DNA of 64,000 nt from JALOLG01 sp963776935 (GTDB lineage Bacteria; Actinomycetota; Acidimicrobiia; Acidimicrobiales; Ilumatobacteraceae), in the NCBI GenBank assembly GCA_963776935.1, contig CAVZOP010000004.1, positions 1 to 64,000 on the forward strand. Reading direction: 5' to 3'. The notes under the pieces are model-generated. The model was not told the origin of the DNA and searched no databases. It saw only the letters and a list, made by a program, of their open reading frames with translations. The position numbers and the translations under genes were made by a program. Numbering within the stretch: position 1 is the first letter of the stretch; the number at the start of each line of letters is the position of its first letter. Shown here piece by piece: positions 17,373-24,813 of the stretch.

Positions 17373-18761
17373 TCATGACTTCAAACGCTGTTGGAGATCG
17401 GTGACCTGTTCGTAGATCTGCTTGCGCTCGCCCATCTGGCGCTGGATCTTCTCGACGGCGTGGATGACGGTCGTGTGATCGCGCCCGCCGAACAGCCTGG
17501 CGATGCTCGGGTAGCTGAGGTCGGTCATGTCGCGGAACACGTACATCGCGATCTGGCGCGCCGTCACGAGCGGCCGCTGACGACTCTTGCCCTTCAGCGC
17601 ATCGATCTCGAACCCCAAGATGCTCGCCATCTCAGCGAGTAGCTCGGCGTCGGTGCGCGGCTTGAGCGTCGACTCCGACAGCAGGTCGGCGAGTTGTTGT
17701 TGCGCGAGCTCGGTCGTGATCGACACCTGGTTCAAGCTGGCGAAGGCGGTGACGCGGATCAACGCCCCTTCGAGCTCACGGATGTTGGTGCTGATGTGGC
17801 TGGCGATGAACTCGAGCGTCTCGGCCGGGACCGGCACGCGATCGCGTTCTGACTTGTTGCGCAAGATCGCCAGTCGGGTCTCGAGATCGGGCGGCTGGAT
17901 GTCGGTGATGAGGCCCCACTTGAACCGGCCCCGCAATCGCTCCTCGAGCGTCGGGATGGCGTCGGGCACGCGGTCACTCGAGATGACGATCTGCTTGTTG
18001 GCCCCATGGAGCGCGTTGAACGTATGAAAGAACTCCTCTTGCAGGCCTTCTTTGCCTTCGAGGAACTGCACGTCGTCGATGAGCAGGACGTCGACGTCGC
18101 GGTAGCGGCGGCGCAGTCCGGCCATCGCGTTGGACCGGATGGCGTCGACGTACTCGTTCATGAACGTCTCGGTCGAGACGTATCGCACCTCGTGGTGCTG
18201 GTAGTTGTGATGCACGTAGTGGCCGATGGCGTGCAGCAGATGGGTCTTGCCGAGCCCCGCCGAGCCGTAGATGAACAGCGGGTTGTAGGAACGGGCCGGC
18301 GTCTCGGCGACGCGCAGGGCGGCCGCCAACGGGAACTGGTTCGAGGCTCCCTTGACGAACGTGTCGAACGTGTAGCGCGGGTTGAGTCCGGCCTCGTCGA
18401 GCGCGGCGTCACTCGAGAACCCGTCGGTCGACCGTCGGCCGTTGCCGTTGTCGGCGCTGTACACCGAGGGGTCGACCAAGAGCTCGTCGAAGGACGCCTC
18501 GGCGCCCGACTCGCCGGGCCCGATCTGGACGTCGAACCGGCGGCCACCGATCCCGATCTCCTCCATCGCCGCGGTGACGATCGCCAGGTACCGGTTGAGG
18601 ATGCGGTCGCGAGCGAGGGTGCTCGGGACCTGGACGACGAGTGCGGAGCTGTCGGAGAGCACCGGCACGACATCCTGGAATGTCGAGAACCACACCGATT
18701 CGGTCAGTTGAGCGCGCAGAAGCTGTGCGACGGCGGTCCACACCTCCTCTTCGTCGATCAA
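17373..18761 (-). CDS. dnaA: Chromosomal replication initiator DnaA
   Basis: Binds DnaA boxes and opens the origin. The 462-residue product has an N-terminal interaction domain (VWTAVAQLLRAQLTESVWFSTF), a short linker, the AAA+ domain with Walker A GSAGLGKTHLL, Walker B VDVLLIDDVQFLEGKEG and sensor RLRGRFKWGL, and the C-terminal DNA-binding domain with the signature YPSIARLFGGRDHTTVIHAV. The linker is shorter than in mycobacteria or streptomycetes. Start is TTG at 18761; a paired DnaA box 110 bases upstream suggests autoregulation. Confidence 0.97.
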   Translation of the reverse strand: MIDEEEVWTAVAQLLRAQLTESVWFSTFQDVVPVLSDSSALVVQVPSTLARDRILNRYLAIVTAAMEEIGIGGRRFDVQIGPGESGAEASFDELLVDPSVYSADNGNGRRSTDGFSSDAALDEAGLNPRYTFDTFVKGASNQFPLAAALRVAETPARSYNPLFIYGSAGLGKTHLLHAIGHYVHHNYQHHEVRYVSTETFMNEYVDAIRSNAMAGLRRRYRDVDVLLIDDVQFLEGKEGLQEEFFHTFNALHGANKQIVISSDRVPDAIPTLEERLRGRFKWGLITDIQPPDLETRLAILRNKSERDRVPVPAETLEFIASHISTNIRELEGALIRVTAFASLNQVSITTELAQQQLADLLSESTLKPRTDAELLAEMASILGFEIDALKGKSRQRPLVTARQIAMYVFRDMTDLSYPSIARLFGGRDHTTVIHAVEKIQRQMGERKQIYEQVTDLQQRLKS

Positions 18762-19124
18762 CGTGTACCTCCGCGGGCCTTGGGTGTTCGGGTGCCTTCG
18801 TGTTGCGATCCGATTGCGTTCCGTTCACGGTTCGTCGGGGCATTCGACCAGCGTGATGGCACGTCCACACGGTTGTCCACAGCTGTGGACAACAATGCGC
18901 CGGGTAAGGCCGACGAACCGTAGCACGGCTCCGGGGAGACCCGACAACGTCCCTGGTCGGCTCGTTGTGGGCCCGCGAATTGGTCCCTGGTTGCCAGGTA
19001 GCCCGTGTCACCCCTAGCCTTGAAAGGTCGGGGTGCGCGGCAGTGCGCACCCCTGGTCGAGCCTGGTCAGCGACGCTGGCCAGCCCGCCTGGTCATCGTG
19101 ACCAGGCCGTCGAGGAGGTCGGCG
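18762..19124. other. dnaA-rpmH divergent intergenic region
   Basis: A 363-bp noncoding region with promoters for dnaA (left) and rpmH (right). It holds the paired DnaA boxes at 18873-18892 and a further partial box CGTCCACAC at 18862-18870. No gene is seen. No clear -10/-35 pair could be assigned. Confidence 0.6.
18873..18892. promoter_or_regulatory. Inverted pair of DnaA boxes upstream of dnaA
   Basis: TTGTCCACAGCTGTGGACAA: two perfect opposed nonamers with a 2-base spacer. Each matches the high-GC actinobacterial box TTGTCCACA. Position upstream of dnaA fits autoregulation or origin function. Confidence 0.75.
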
Positions 19125-19259
19125 TTGAAACGTACGTTCCAGCCCAACAATCGCCGTCGTGCCCGCAAGCACGGCTTTCGCGCCCGGATGAGCACACGCG
19201 CCGGGCGCGCCGTGCTCAAGAACCGGCGCGCCAAGGGCCGCGCTCGCCTGTCGGCTTGA
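19125..19259 (+). CDS. rpmH: 50S ribosomal protein L34
   Basis: Forty-four residues, MKRTFQPNNRRRARKHGF at the start and ARMSTRAGRAVLKNRRAKGR later, the invariant L34 pattern. TTG start at 19125 with GGAGG seven bases before it. Its stop overlaps the rnpA start (TTGA), so the two are coupled, as is common at origins. Confidence 0.95.
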   Translation: MKRTFQPNNRRRARKHGFRARMSTRAGRAVLKNRRAKGRARLSA

Positions 19260-19591
19260 CGAACCGGATCCGCGAACGCCACGCGTTCGATCGCCTCCGT
19301 CGTGACGGTACGCGGGTCCAGAGCACGTCGTTGTGGTGCAACTTCTTGTCCGATCCACTGGTGACGCCGTCGTGCACGGCGTTCGCGATCAGCCGCGCCT
19401 TCGGTCCGGCGGTGGCGCGCAACCGGTTCCGCCGGCGCCTGCGGGCGTTGCTGAGGACGCGCCAAGCATCGGACCCCCTTCCCCCGGGCCTGTTGCTGAT
19501 CGGCGCCCGGCCCGGCGCAGCCGAACTGACGTTCGATCAGCTGCGGGCCGAGCTCGAGCAGCTGCTCGATCGGCTGCCGCGCTGCCCATGA
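19256..19591 (+). CDS. rnpA: Ribonuclease P protein component
   Basis: Protein cofactor of RNase P, which matures tRNA 5' ends. The 111-residue product begins LTNRIRERHAFDRLRRDGTR and has the RNA-binding helix AVARNRFRRRLRALLR, the RNR motif of the family. Start is TTG within the rpmH stop. The C-terminal part is less conserved. Its stop overlaps the yidD ATG. Confidence 0.9.
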   Translation: MTNRIRERHAFDRLRRDGTRVQSTSLWCNFLSDPLVTPSCTAFAISRAFGPAVARNRFRRRLRALLRTRQASDPLPPGLLLIGARPGAAELTFDQLRAELEQLLDRLPRCP

Positions 19592-19839
19592 ACGATGCCG
19601 TGACGCGTCCGCAGGCGTGGCTGCTGGCGGCGATCAACTGGTATCAGCGCGCCGCCGAGGGCCGGCCGTCACCGTGCCGGTTCTACCCGTCGTGTTCGAG
19701 CTACGCCCACGAGGCGCTCCACGTCCACGGCACCGCACGCGGCTTGCTGTTGACCCTGCGCCGGCTGGCGCGCTGCCGTCCGTTCGGACCGTCCGGCTTC
19801 GACCCCGTCCCCGACGTCGCCTCTCGTCAGAAAGCCTGA
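19588..19839 (+). CDS. yidD: Membrane protein insertion efficiency factor YidD
   Basis: Eighty-three residues with the YidD hallmarks INWYQRAAEGRPSPCRFYPSCSSYAHEAL and LARCRPFGPSGFDPVPD. The three conserved Cys are present. Predicted amphipathic and attached to the inner membrane, assisting YidC. ATG overlaps the rnpA stop; yidC begins four bases after its own stop. Confidence 0.93.
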   Translation: MNDAVTRPQAWLLAAINWYQRAAEGRPSPCRFYPSCSSYAHEALHVHGTARGLLLTLRRLARCRPFGPSGFDPVPDVASRQKA

Positions 19840-19843
19840 TCCG

Positions 19844-20962
19844 ATGATCGCTGGTGTGTTCGAAGTCCCTGCGTGGGTGCTCGACTGGTTCTACAGCTTC
19901 ACCCACAGCTACGCCGCCGCGATCGCGCTGATCGCGGTGCTCGTGATGATCCTCGTGACCCCGCTCAACTTGAAGAGCACCAAGGGGATGCTCGAGATGC
20001 AGCGGCTGGCGCCCGAGATGCGCAAGCTCCAGGCCGAGCACCGTGGCGATCGCCAGAAGCTCAACGAAGAGATGATGAAGCTCTACCAGGAGCACAAGGT
20101 CAACCCGATGGCCTCGTGTCTGCCGCTGGTCGCCCAGATGCCCGTGTTCATCATCATGTTCCGGATCCTGCACGGCCTGACCTACGAGCCCGGCGGGGGC
20201 AATCAGGTCATCGCCGAGGCGGTCCTTCGCGCCGGCAACGCACCCAACCCCGATCGGGTCGGCTTCCTCCCCCGCTATCTCTCCTTCGATTCCGAGCTCT
20301 ACCAATCGCTCGTCCGTGCGACCGAGATGAAGTCGTTGGGGCTCGATCTGGCCCTGTCGCCCGCCGAAGCGCTGGCTGACGACTTCGCCCGGGGCCTGAT
20401 CTACGCCGCGCTCGTCGTCGTCCTCGGTGCCCTGTACTTCTTCCAGCAGCGGATGGTCGCCGCCCGTGCTTCGGTGAGCCCGACGATGTCGCCCGGTCAG
20501 CAGAAGCTGATGCAGTACCTGCCGGTCGTGTTCGCGATCTTCCAGATCTTCTTCCTGCTCGGCCTGGTGATCTATTACATCGTGCAGTCGATCCTGCGGA
20601 TCCTGCAGCAGGTCTACATCACCAAGCGCTTCTACGGCCACGACGAGGCCCTCGGCCGACAGGCTCAGCGGGCCGGCGAACAGGCCCGGGAGATCGCCAA
20701 GCAAGATGGTGGTGGCGGCGGGATGCTGGCGCAGGCGCGCCGCGACCTGGCCGATCCCAAGAAGTCTGCTGGCAAGCAATCGGGTGGCAAACAGCCGGCC
20801 GGCAAGCAATCCGCCGGCAAGGCCAAGGACGACGGTGGACCGGCACGACCTGCCGACACCAGGCGCACCACCGCGCCCAAGAGTCGTCCGACACCGACCA
20901 ATCGCGCCGCGTCATCCTCGCGACCTGGTGGCAATCGTCCCAAGAGCCGCAAGAAGCGCTGA
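19844..20962 (+). CDS. yidC: Membrane protein insertase YidC
   Basis: Inserts and folds inner-membrane proteins, alone or with SecYEG. The 372-residue protein lacks the large periplasmic domain of Gram-negative YidC. Helices include AAIALIAVLVMILVTPLN, the hairpin EMQRLAPEMRKLQAEHRGDRQKLN, MASCLPLVAQMPVFIIMFRIL and a final pair around FAIFQIFFLLGLVIYYIVQSILRIL. The C-terminal 100 residues are Lys/Gln/Ser-rich and repeat GKQ (for example KSAGKQSGGKQPAGKQ), a basic tail that can bind ribosomes. Confidence 0.95.
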   Translation: MIAGVFEVPAWVLDWFYSFTHSYAAAIALIAVLVMILVTPLNLKSTKGMLEMQRLAPEMRKLQAEHRGDRQKLNEEMMKLYQEHKVNPMASCLPLVAQMPVFIIMFRILHGLTYEPGGGNQVIAEAVLRAGNAPNPDRVGFLPRYLSFDSELYQSLVRATEMKSLGLDLALSPAEALADDFARGLIYAALVVVLGALYFFQQRMVAARASVSPTMSPGQQKLMQYLPVVFAIFQIFFLLGLVIYYIVQSILRILQQVYITKRFYGHDEALGRQAQRAGEQAREIAKQDGGGGGMLAQARRDLADPKKSAGKQSGGKQPAGKQSAGKAKDDGGPARPADTRRTTAPKSRPTPTNRAASSSRPGGNRPKSRKKR

Positions 20963-20985
20963 GAGTCAGTACGAACGGAGCAATC

Positions 20986-21876
20986 ATGGAATGGGTGGAG
21001 ACGACGGGCAAGACGGTCGCCGAGGCCAAAGAGACCGCCCTCGACCGGCTCGGGGTGGCTGACGACGACGCTGAGTTCGAGATCCTGGAGGAGCCGCGCA
21101 ACGGCCTGTTCGGTCTCATCCGCGGTGAGGCGAGGGTCCGGGCCCGGATCCGGCCGACCGAGGCGCGCCCGAAGCAGGAGCGTCGGCGCGGGCGCGGCGA
21201 CCGTCCCGGCCCGCGCACCGACACCCACGCCGATGGCACCAGCGACGAGCCGGGTGCACAGCCACGGCCGGAGTCCCGGCCGGCGCGCCGGCCGTCCGAG
21301 GCGGGACGCGACCGTCCCGCACGCGAACGGGCGCCACGTTCGAATGATCGCCAACGCGGCCCGCGCAGCGGTGATGGCACCCAACCCGCCAACTCGGACG
21401 GGCCGCAGGACCCACCGGTCGATCCTGCTGCCGTCGGTGCCGCGGCGGTCGCCTTCGTCGAGGGTTTGGTCGATGCGTTCGGCCTCAGCGGCACGACCGA
21501 GCTCACGTCCGTCGACAGCGAGTTCGAGGTGTCCGTGGCGGGTGACGACCTCGGCCTGCTGATCGGCCCCGGCGGTCGCACGCTCGCCGCCGTTCAGGAT
21601 CTTGCTCGGGTCGCCGCCCAACGCCGGCTCGGCGACCACGAGACCCGCCTGCGGGTCGACGTCGCCGGGTACCGCGAGCGGCGCCGCGCCGCCCTCGAGC
21701 GTTTCGCCCGCAATGTTGCCGCTCAGGTGGTCGAGACAGGGAATGCCCTGGCGCTCGAGCCGATGCCGTCGGCCGACCGCAAGGTCATCCACGACGTGCT
21801 GGCCACCATCGACGGCGTCGGGAGCCACTCCGAAGGCGACGACCCGACCCGCCGAGTCGTGGTGACGCTGTCCTGA
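20986..21876 (+). CDS. jag: RNA-binding protein KhpB (Jag/SpoIIIJ-associated)
   Basis: Predicted RNA-binding partner of KhpA in cell elongation control. Domains of the 296-residue product: Jag-N (MEWVETTGKTVAEAKETALDRLGV, EPRNGLFGLIRGEARVRAR) at 1-52, a long Arg/Pro-rich disordered linker (55-145), KH domain (DLGLLIGPGGRTLAAVQDLARV) near 185-210, R3H domain (RRRAALERFARNVAAQV, ADRKVIHDVL) at the end. The linker is much longer than in Firmicutes. It is 23 bases after yidC. Its stop touches the rsmG reading frame. Confidence 0.92.
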   Translation: MEWVETTGKTVAEAKETALDRLGVADDDAEFEILEEPRNGLFGLIRGEARVRARIRPTEARPKQERRRGRGDRPGPRTDTHADGTSDEPGAQPRPESRPARRPSEAGRDRPARERAPRSNDRQRGPRSGDGTQPANSDGPQDPPVDPAAVGAAAVAFVEGLVDAFGLSGTTELTSVDSEFEVSVAGDDLGLLIGPGGRTLAAVQDLARVAAQRRLGDHETRLRVDVAGYRERRRAALERFARNVAAQVVETGNALALEPMPSADRKVIHDVLATIDGVGSHSEGDDPTRRVVVTLS

Positions 21877-22484
21877 ACGCGGGTGGCCGCCGCGCCGACG
21901 GCTCGATCGGTGACCTGCTCGACACGCTGCGGTCGGCGCAGCGGCTGGGACTCCTCGGCGCACGTCCGGTCGAAGAAGTCGTCGAGCACGCCCGCGAGTT
22001 CGTCCGGGCGCTCGCGACGACGGTCGCGCCCGACGAGGTCGCGGACGAGTCGACCCGAGGCGCTCGTCCGACGGTGGTCGACATCGGCAGCGGGGGAGGG
22101 ATCCCGGGGTTGGTGGTGGCCCACGACCGCCCGGACCTCGCCGTGACGCTCGTCGACCGACGGCAGAAATGCGCCGATTTCCTCGAGCGATCGGTGGCGG
22201 CGCTCAGGTTCCGCGATCGAGTGTCCGTGCGGTGCTGCGACACCCGTGTGTTGATCCAAGCCGGCGAGCGGTTCGACGCGGTGACCGCGAGGGGTTTCGG
22301 ACCGCCTTCGCAGACGCTCAGAGTGGCGGCCGAGCTCGTGCGAGCGGGTGGCCGGATCGTGATCAGCGAGCCACCAGTCGGCGATCGCTGGTCGTCGAGT
22401 GAGGTCGAAGCGTTGGGCCTTGCCCACCATCGCGACGGTGCGGTCGTCATCTTCACCCGGCTCCCGCCGACGGCGGGAACGTGA
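21873..22484 (+). CDS. rsmG: 16S rRNA (guanine-527-N7)-methyltransferase RsmG; start uncertain
   Basis: Methylates G527 of 16S rRNA; loss gives low-level streptomycin resistance. Translated from 21873 the frame reads GSIGDLLDTLRSAQRLGLLG, then PVEEVVEHAREFV, the SAM loop VVDIGSGGGIPGLV, LVDRRQKCADFLERSV and VTARGFGPPSQTL, normal for RsmG at about 204 residues. The frame has no ATG, GTG or TTG before the internal GTG at 22074, which would remove the N-terminal third. A CTG at 21873 overlapping the jag stop is the only near-start; otherwise an indel hides a start such as the GTG at 21883 in another frame. Confidence 0.85.
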   Translation: MNAGGRRADGSIGDLLDTLRSAQRLGLLGARPVEEVVEHAREFVRALATTVAPDEVADESTRGARPTVVDIGSGGGIPGLVVAHDRPDLAVTLVDRRQKCADFLERSVAALRFRDRVSVRCCDTRVLIQAGERFDAVTARGFGPPSQTLRVAAELVRAGGRIVISEPPVGDRWSSSEVEALGLAHHRDGAVVIFTRLPPTAGT

Positions 22485-22485
22485 C

Positions 22486-22581
22486 GTGCCCGAGTCCGGA
22501 CAGAACGGTGGGGTCGCACCGTGGGGGTGTGCCCGGGTCCGGACAGGTGGGGTCGCACCGTGGGGTGTGCCCGAGTCCGGA
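22486..22581. repeat. Short tandem repeat between rsmG and parS
   Basis: Two and a half units of 38-43 bp; each begins GTGCCCGRGTCCGGA (22486, 22529, 22567) and the full units continue GGTGGGGTCGCACCGTGGGG. The inner part is itself palindromic (GGTG..CACC). No coding frame. Confidence 0.75.
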
Positions 22582-22648
22582 CCGAGTGTGAAATGGGCTC
22601 GCATCGGGCGAGTCGCGGCGTTGCCCCAGCGTGTCGACCGTGGCGGAA

Positions 22649-22664
22649 TGTTTCACGTGGAACA
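22649..22664. promoter_or_regulatory. parS centromere site 1
   Basis: TGTTTCACGTGGAACA differs at one base from the universal parS palindrome TGTTTCACGTGAAACA. It lies about 80 bp upstream of parA and is the exact reverse complement of the second site. Confidence 0.92.
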
Positions 22665-22721
22665 ATTGGCGCGGATTTCGATGTCGGGGGCCGGTCTCGA
22701 GGGGGTGTCCGCGGTTCGAGG

Positions 22722-22737
22722 TGTTCCACGTGAAACA
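22722..22737. promoter_or_regulatory. parS centromere site 2
   Basis: TGTTCCACGTGAAACA, one mismatch to the consensus, nine bases before the GTG of parA. ParB bound here could also repress parAB. Confidence 0.92.
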
Positions 22738-22745
22738 ATTTCGGT

Positions 22746-23633
22746 GTGGGTCGTCACGCGTGGTTCGGTCGCCGGGAGTCCTTGCTTCAGGAAGGGCCCA
22801 CCGACCAGTCTGTGGACATCATGGAGCCTGAACCCGACGAGCCCGACGCGCCCACGAGTGGGCGAGCGCTGCCGAGGGTGATCGCCGTCGCCAACCAGAA
22901 GGGCGGAGTGGGCAAGACGACCACGGCGATCAACGTCGGCGCTTGCCTCGCCGAGCTCGGTCTGCGCACACTGATCATTGACCTCGATCCGCAGGGCAAT
23001 GCCTCCACCGGGCTGGGCATAGAGAACCGCGGCCTCGAGAGCTCGATGTATCACGTGTTGATGCACGACGTGCCACTCGAGAACGTGATCGAGCCCACCG
23101 ATGTCAAGCACCTGTTCGTGGCGCCGGCGAGCCTCGATCTGGCGGGTGCCGAGATCGAACTGGTGTCGACGTTCAGCCGTGAGACCCGTCTTCGCCGGGC
23201 GATCGAGGCCGTGCTCGGTGACTACGACTACATCCTGATCGACTGCCCACCGACCCTCGGTCTGTTGACGGTCAACGGCCTGGCAGCCGCGTCCGAGGTG
23301 CTCGTGCCGATCCAGTGCGAGTACTACGCGCTGGAGGGGCTCGGGCAGTTGTTGCGCAACGTCGATCTCGTGCGCCGCAATCTGAATCCCACGCTGGAGG
23401 TCTCGACGATCGTGTGCGTGATGTACGACGCCCGGACCAAGCTCGCCGATCAGGTGGTCGACGAGGTCCGCGCCCACTTCGGCGACAAGGTCGTGAAGGC
23501 CGTGGTGCCGCGCAACGTTCGGCTGTCGGAGGCCCCGTCGTTCGGGCAACCGATCATCACATTCGACAGCAAGTCCCGAGGAGCGATCGCCTACCGCGAT
23601 GTCGCCAAGGAGGTCCACGATGGCGCGGCGTAG
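22746..23633 (+). CDS. parA: Chromosome partitioning ATPase ParA
   Basis: Walker-type ATPase that moves ParB-parS complexes. From the GTG at 22746 it is 295 residues; an ATG at 22821 would remove a poorly conserved leader and is an alternative. Deviant Walker A NQKGGVGKTTTAINV, A' DLDPQGNASTGLG and DYILIDCPPTLGLLT are present, as is the C-terminal VPRNVRLSEAPSFGQP. parB starts 14 bases before its stop. The two parS sites lie just upstream. Confidence 0.95.
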   Translation: MGRHAWFGRRESLLQEGPTDQSVDIMEPEPDEPDAPTSGRALPRVIAVANQKGGVGKTTTAINVGACLAELGLRTLIIDLDPQGNASTGLGIENRGLESSMYHVLMHDVPLENVIEPTDVKHLFVAPASLDLAGAEIELVSTFSRETRLRRAIEAVLGDYDYILIDCPPTLGLLTVNGLAAASEVLVPIQCEYYALEGLGQLLRNVDLVRRNLNPTLEVSTIVCVMYDARTKLADQVVDEVRAHFGDKVVKAVVPRNVRLSEAPSFGQPIITFDSKSRGAIAYRDVAKEVHDGAA

Positions 23634-24561
23634 CGGACTCGGCAGAGGACTCAGCTCGCTGATTCCGCCGGGGCCGGTCGAGGGAGGGGTGACGTCGGAC
23701 GGTTCCGATCGGCCCTACCTCACCGACATCCCGGTGGCCGACATCAGCCCCAACCCGCACCAGCCGCGTGTCCACTTCGACGAAGAGTCACTGATCGAGC
23801 TGGCCTCGTCGATCGCCCAGATCGGCGTGCTGCAGCCGATCCTGGTGCGCCCCGTCGACGAGGACCGGTTCGAGCTGATCGCCGGCGAACGACGCTGGCG
23901 GGCGGCCGGTCGCGCCGGGCTGGCGACGATCCCGGCGATCGTGCGGACCGGCGACGATCTCGGTTCGGTCGAGAAAGCGCTGATCGAGAACCTCCACCGC
24001 CAGGACCTGACGCCGTTGGAGGAAGCGGCCGCCTTCCAACAACTGATCGAGGACTTCGGTCTCACCCACGAACAAGTGGCCGACCGGATCGGCAAGAGCC
24101 GCTCGGCGGTCAGCAACACGTTGCGGTTGCTCGGCCTGCCACCGACGGTGCAGCACTACCTCGCCGACGGCAAGCTGTCGGCCGGCCATGCCCGGGCGCT
24201 CCTCGGAACGCCCGACCGGGTCCTGCAGGAAGAGCTCGCCCGCCTCATCGTCGAGGAGGGCTGGACGGTCCGCACCGTCGAGGAAGCGGTCCGCAACGGC
24301 GGAGTGCTGCCGGCGGAGGTTCCCGAGGCGAGCAACGGCGGACCGCGGCCAGGTAACGGCACGATCGACGGGGCCGGTTTGACACCGTCGACGAAGCTGC
24401 GGCCTCCTGGTCTGCTGGAGCTCGAGGAGCTGCTCGCCGGCTACCTCGACACCCGAGTGGCGGTCCAGATGGGGGTGAAGCGGGGCAAGGTGTCGATCGA
24501 ATTCGCCGATCTGGAGGATCTCGAACGCATCTACCGCCAGATCACCCACGACCCCGATTGA
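23620..24561 (+). CDS. parB: Chromosome partitioning protein ParB
   Basis: CTP-dependent DNA clamp that loads at parS. The 313-residue product begins MARRSGLGRGLSSLIPPG, the ParA-stimulating type of N-terminus. ISPNPHQPRVHFDEESL and LIAGERRWRAAGRAG form the ParB/CTPase domain, LTHEQVADRIGKSRSAVSNTL the helix-turn-helix, and the C-terminal segment (ELEELLAGYLDTRVAVQ) the dimer domain. AAGGAGG seven bases before the ATG at 23620 fixes the start inside parA. Confidence 0.96.
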   Translation: MARRSGLGRGLSSLIPPGPVEGGVTSDGSDRPYLTDIPVADISPNPHQPRVHFDEESLIELASSIAQIGVLQPILVRPVDEDRFELIAGERRWRAAGRAGLATIPAIVRTGDDLGSVEKALIENLHRQDLTPLEEAAAFQQLIEDFGLTHEQVADRIGKSRSAVSNTLRLLGLPPTVQHYLADGKLSAGHARALLGTPDRVLQEELARLIVEEGWTVRTVEEAVRNGGVLPAEVPEASNGGPRPGNGTIDGAGLTPSTKLRPPGLLELEELLAGYLDTRVAVQMGVKRGKVSIEFADLEDLERIYRQITHDPD

Positions 24562-24749
24562 AGCTTCGCGTGAGGGTTACGCACAGGTGTGCAGAACCCT
24601 GTGGATGAAGGTGAACTGACTGTCCACAAGAGCGTTGGACTTGCCGCGGATACCCGCTGTTCACGCTTGAGCGGCGTTGGCCCGCCGCGTAAGACGCGAG
24701 CACCAGGCGCCTGGCGGCGCCGCTTGTCGCCGAGCGTGAGTCGGTGCCC

Positions 24750-24813
24750 GGACCCGTCGTTCAGAGGTGCAGCCCCGGTTCGGGAGGCGGCGCCGCAGGC
24801 GCTTCGCCTCCCG
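24750..24813. repeat. Fourth copy of the palindromic repeat, inside the end of cwlM
   Basis: GGACCCGTCGTTCAGA at 24750 matches the 14.4-kb copies, followed by the hairpin 24781-24813: outer stem CGGGAGGCG/CGCCTCCCG, inner stem GCGCC/GGCGC, loop GCA. Compared with 14606-14638 one outer pair has changed A-T to G-C on both sides, so pairing is kept. On the minus strand it supplies the last codons (APAAPPPEPGLHL) and the stop of the CwlM-like gene. Confidence 0.8.

Noticed and set aside
24562..24749. Additional DnaA-box cluster after parB
   Set aside because: CTGTGGATG and TGTCCACAA occur once each, not as a cluster, and far from dnaA.
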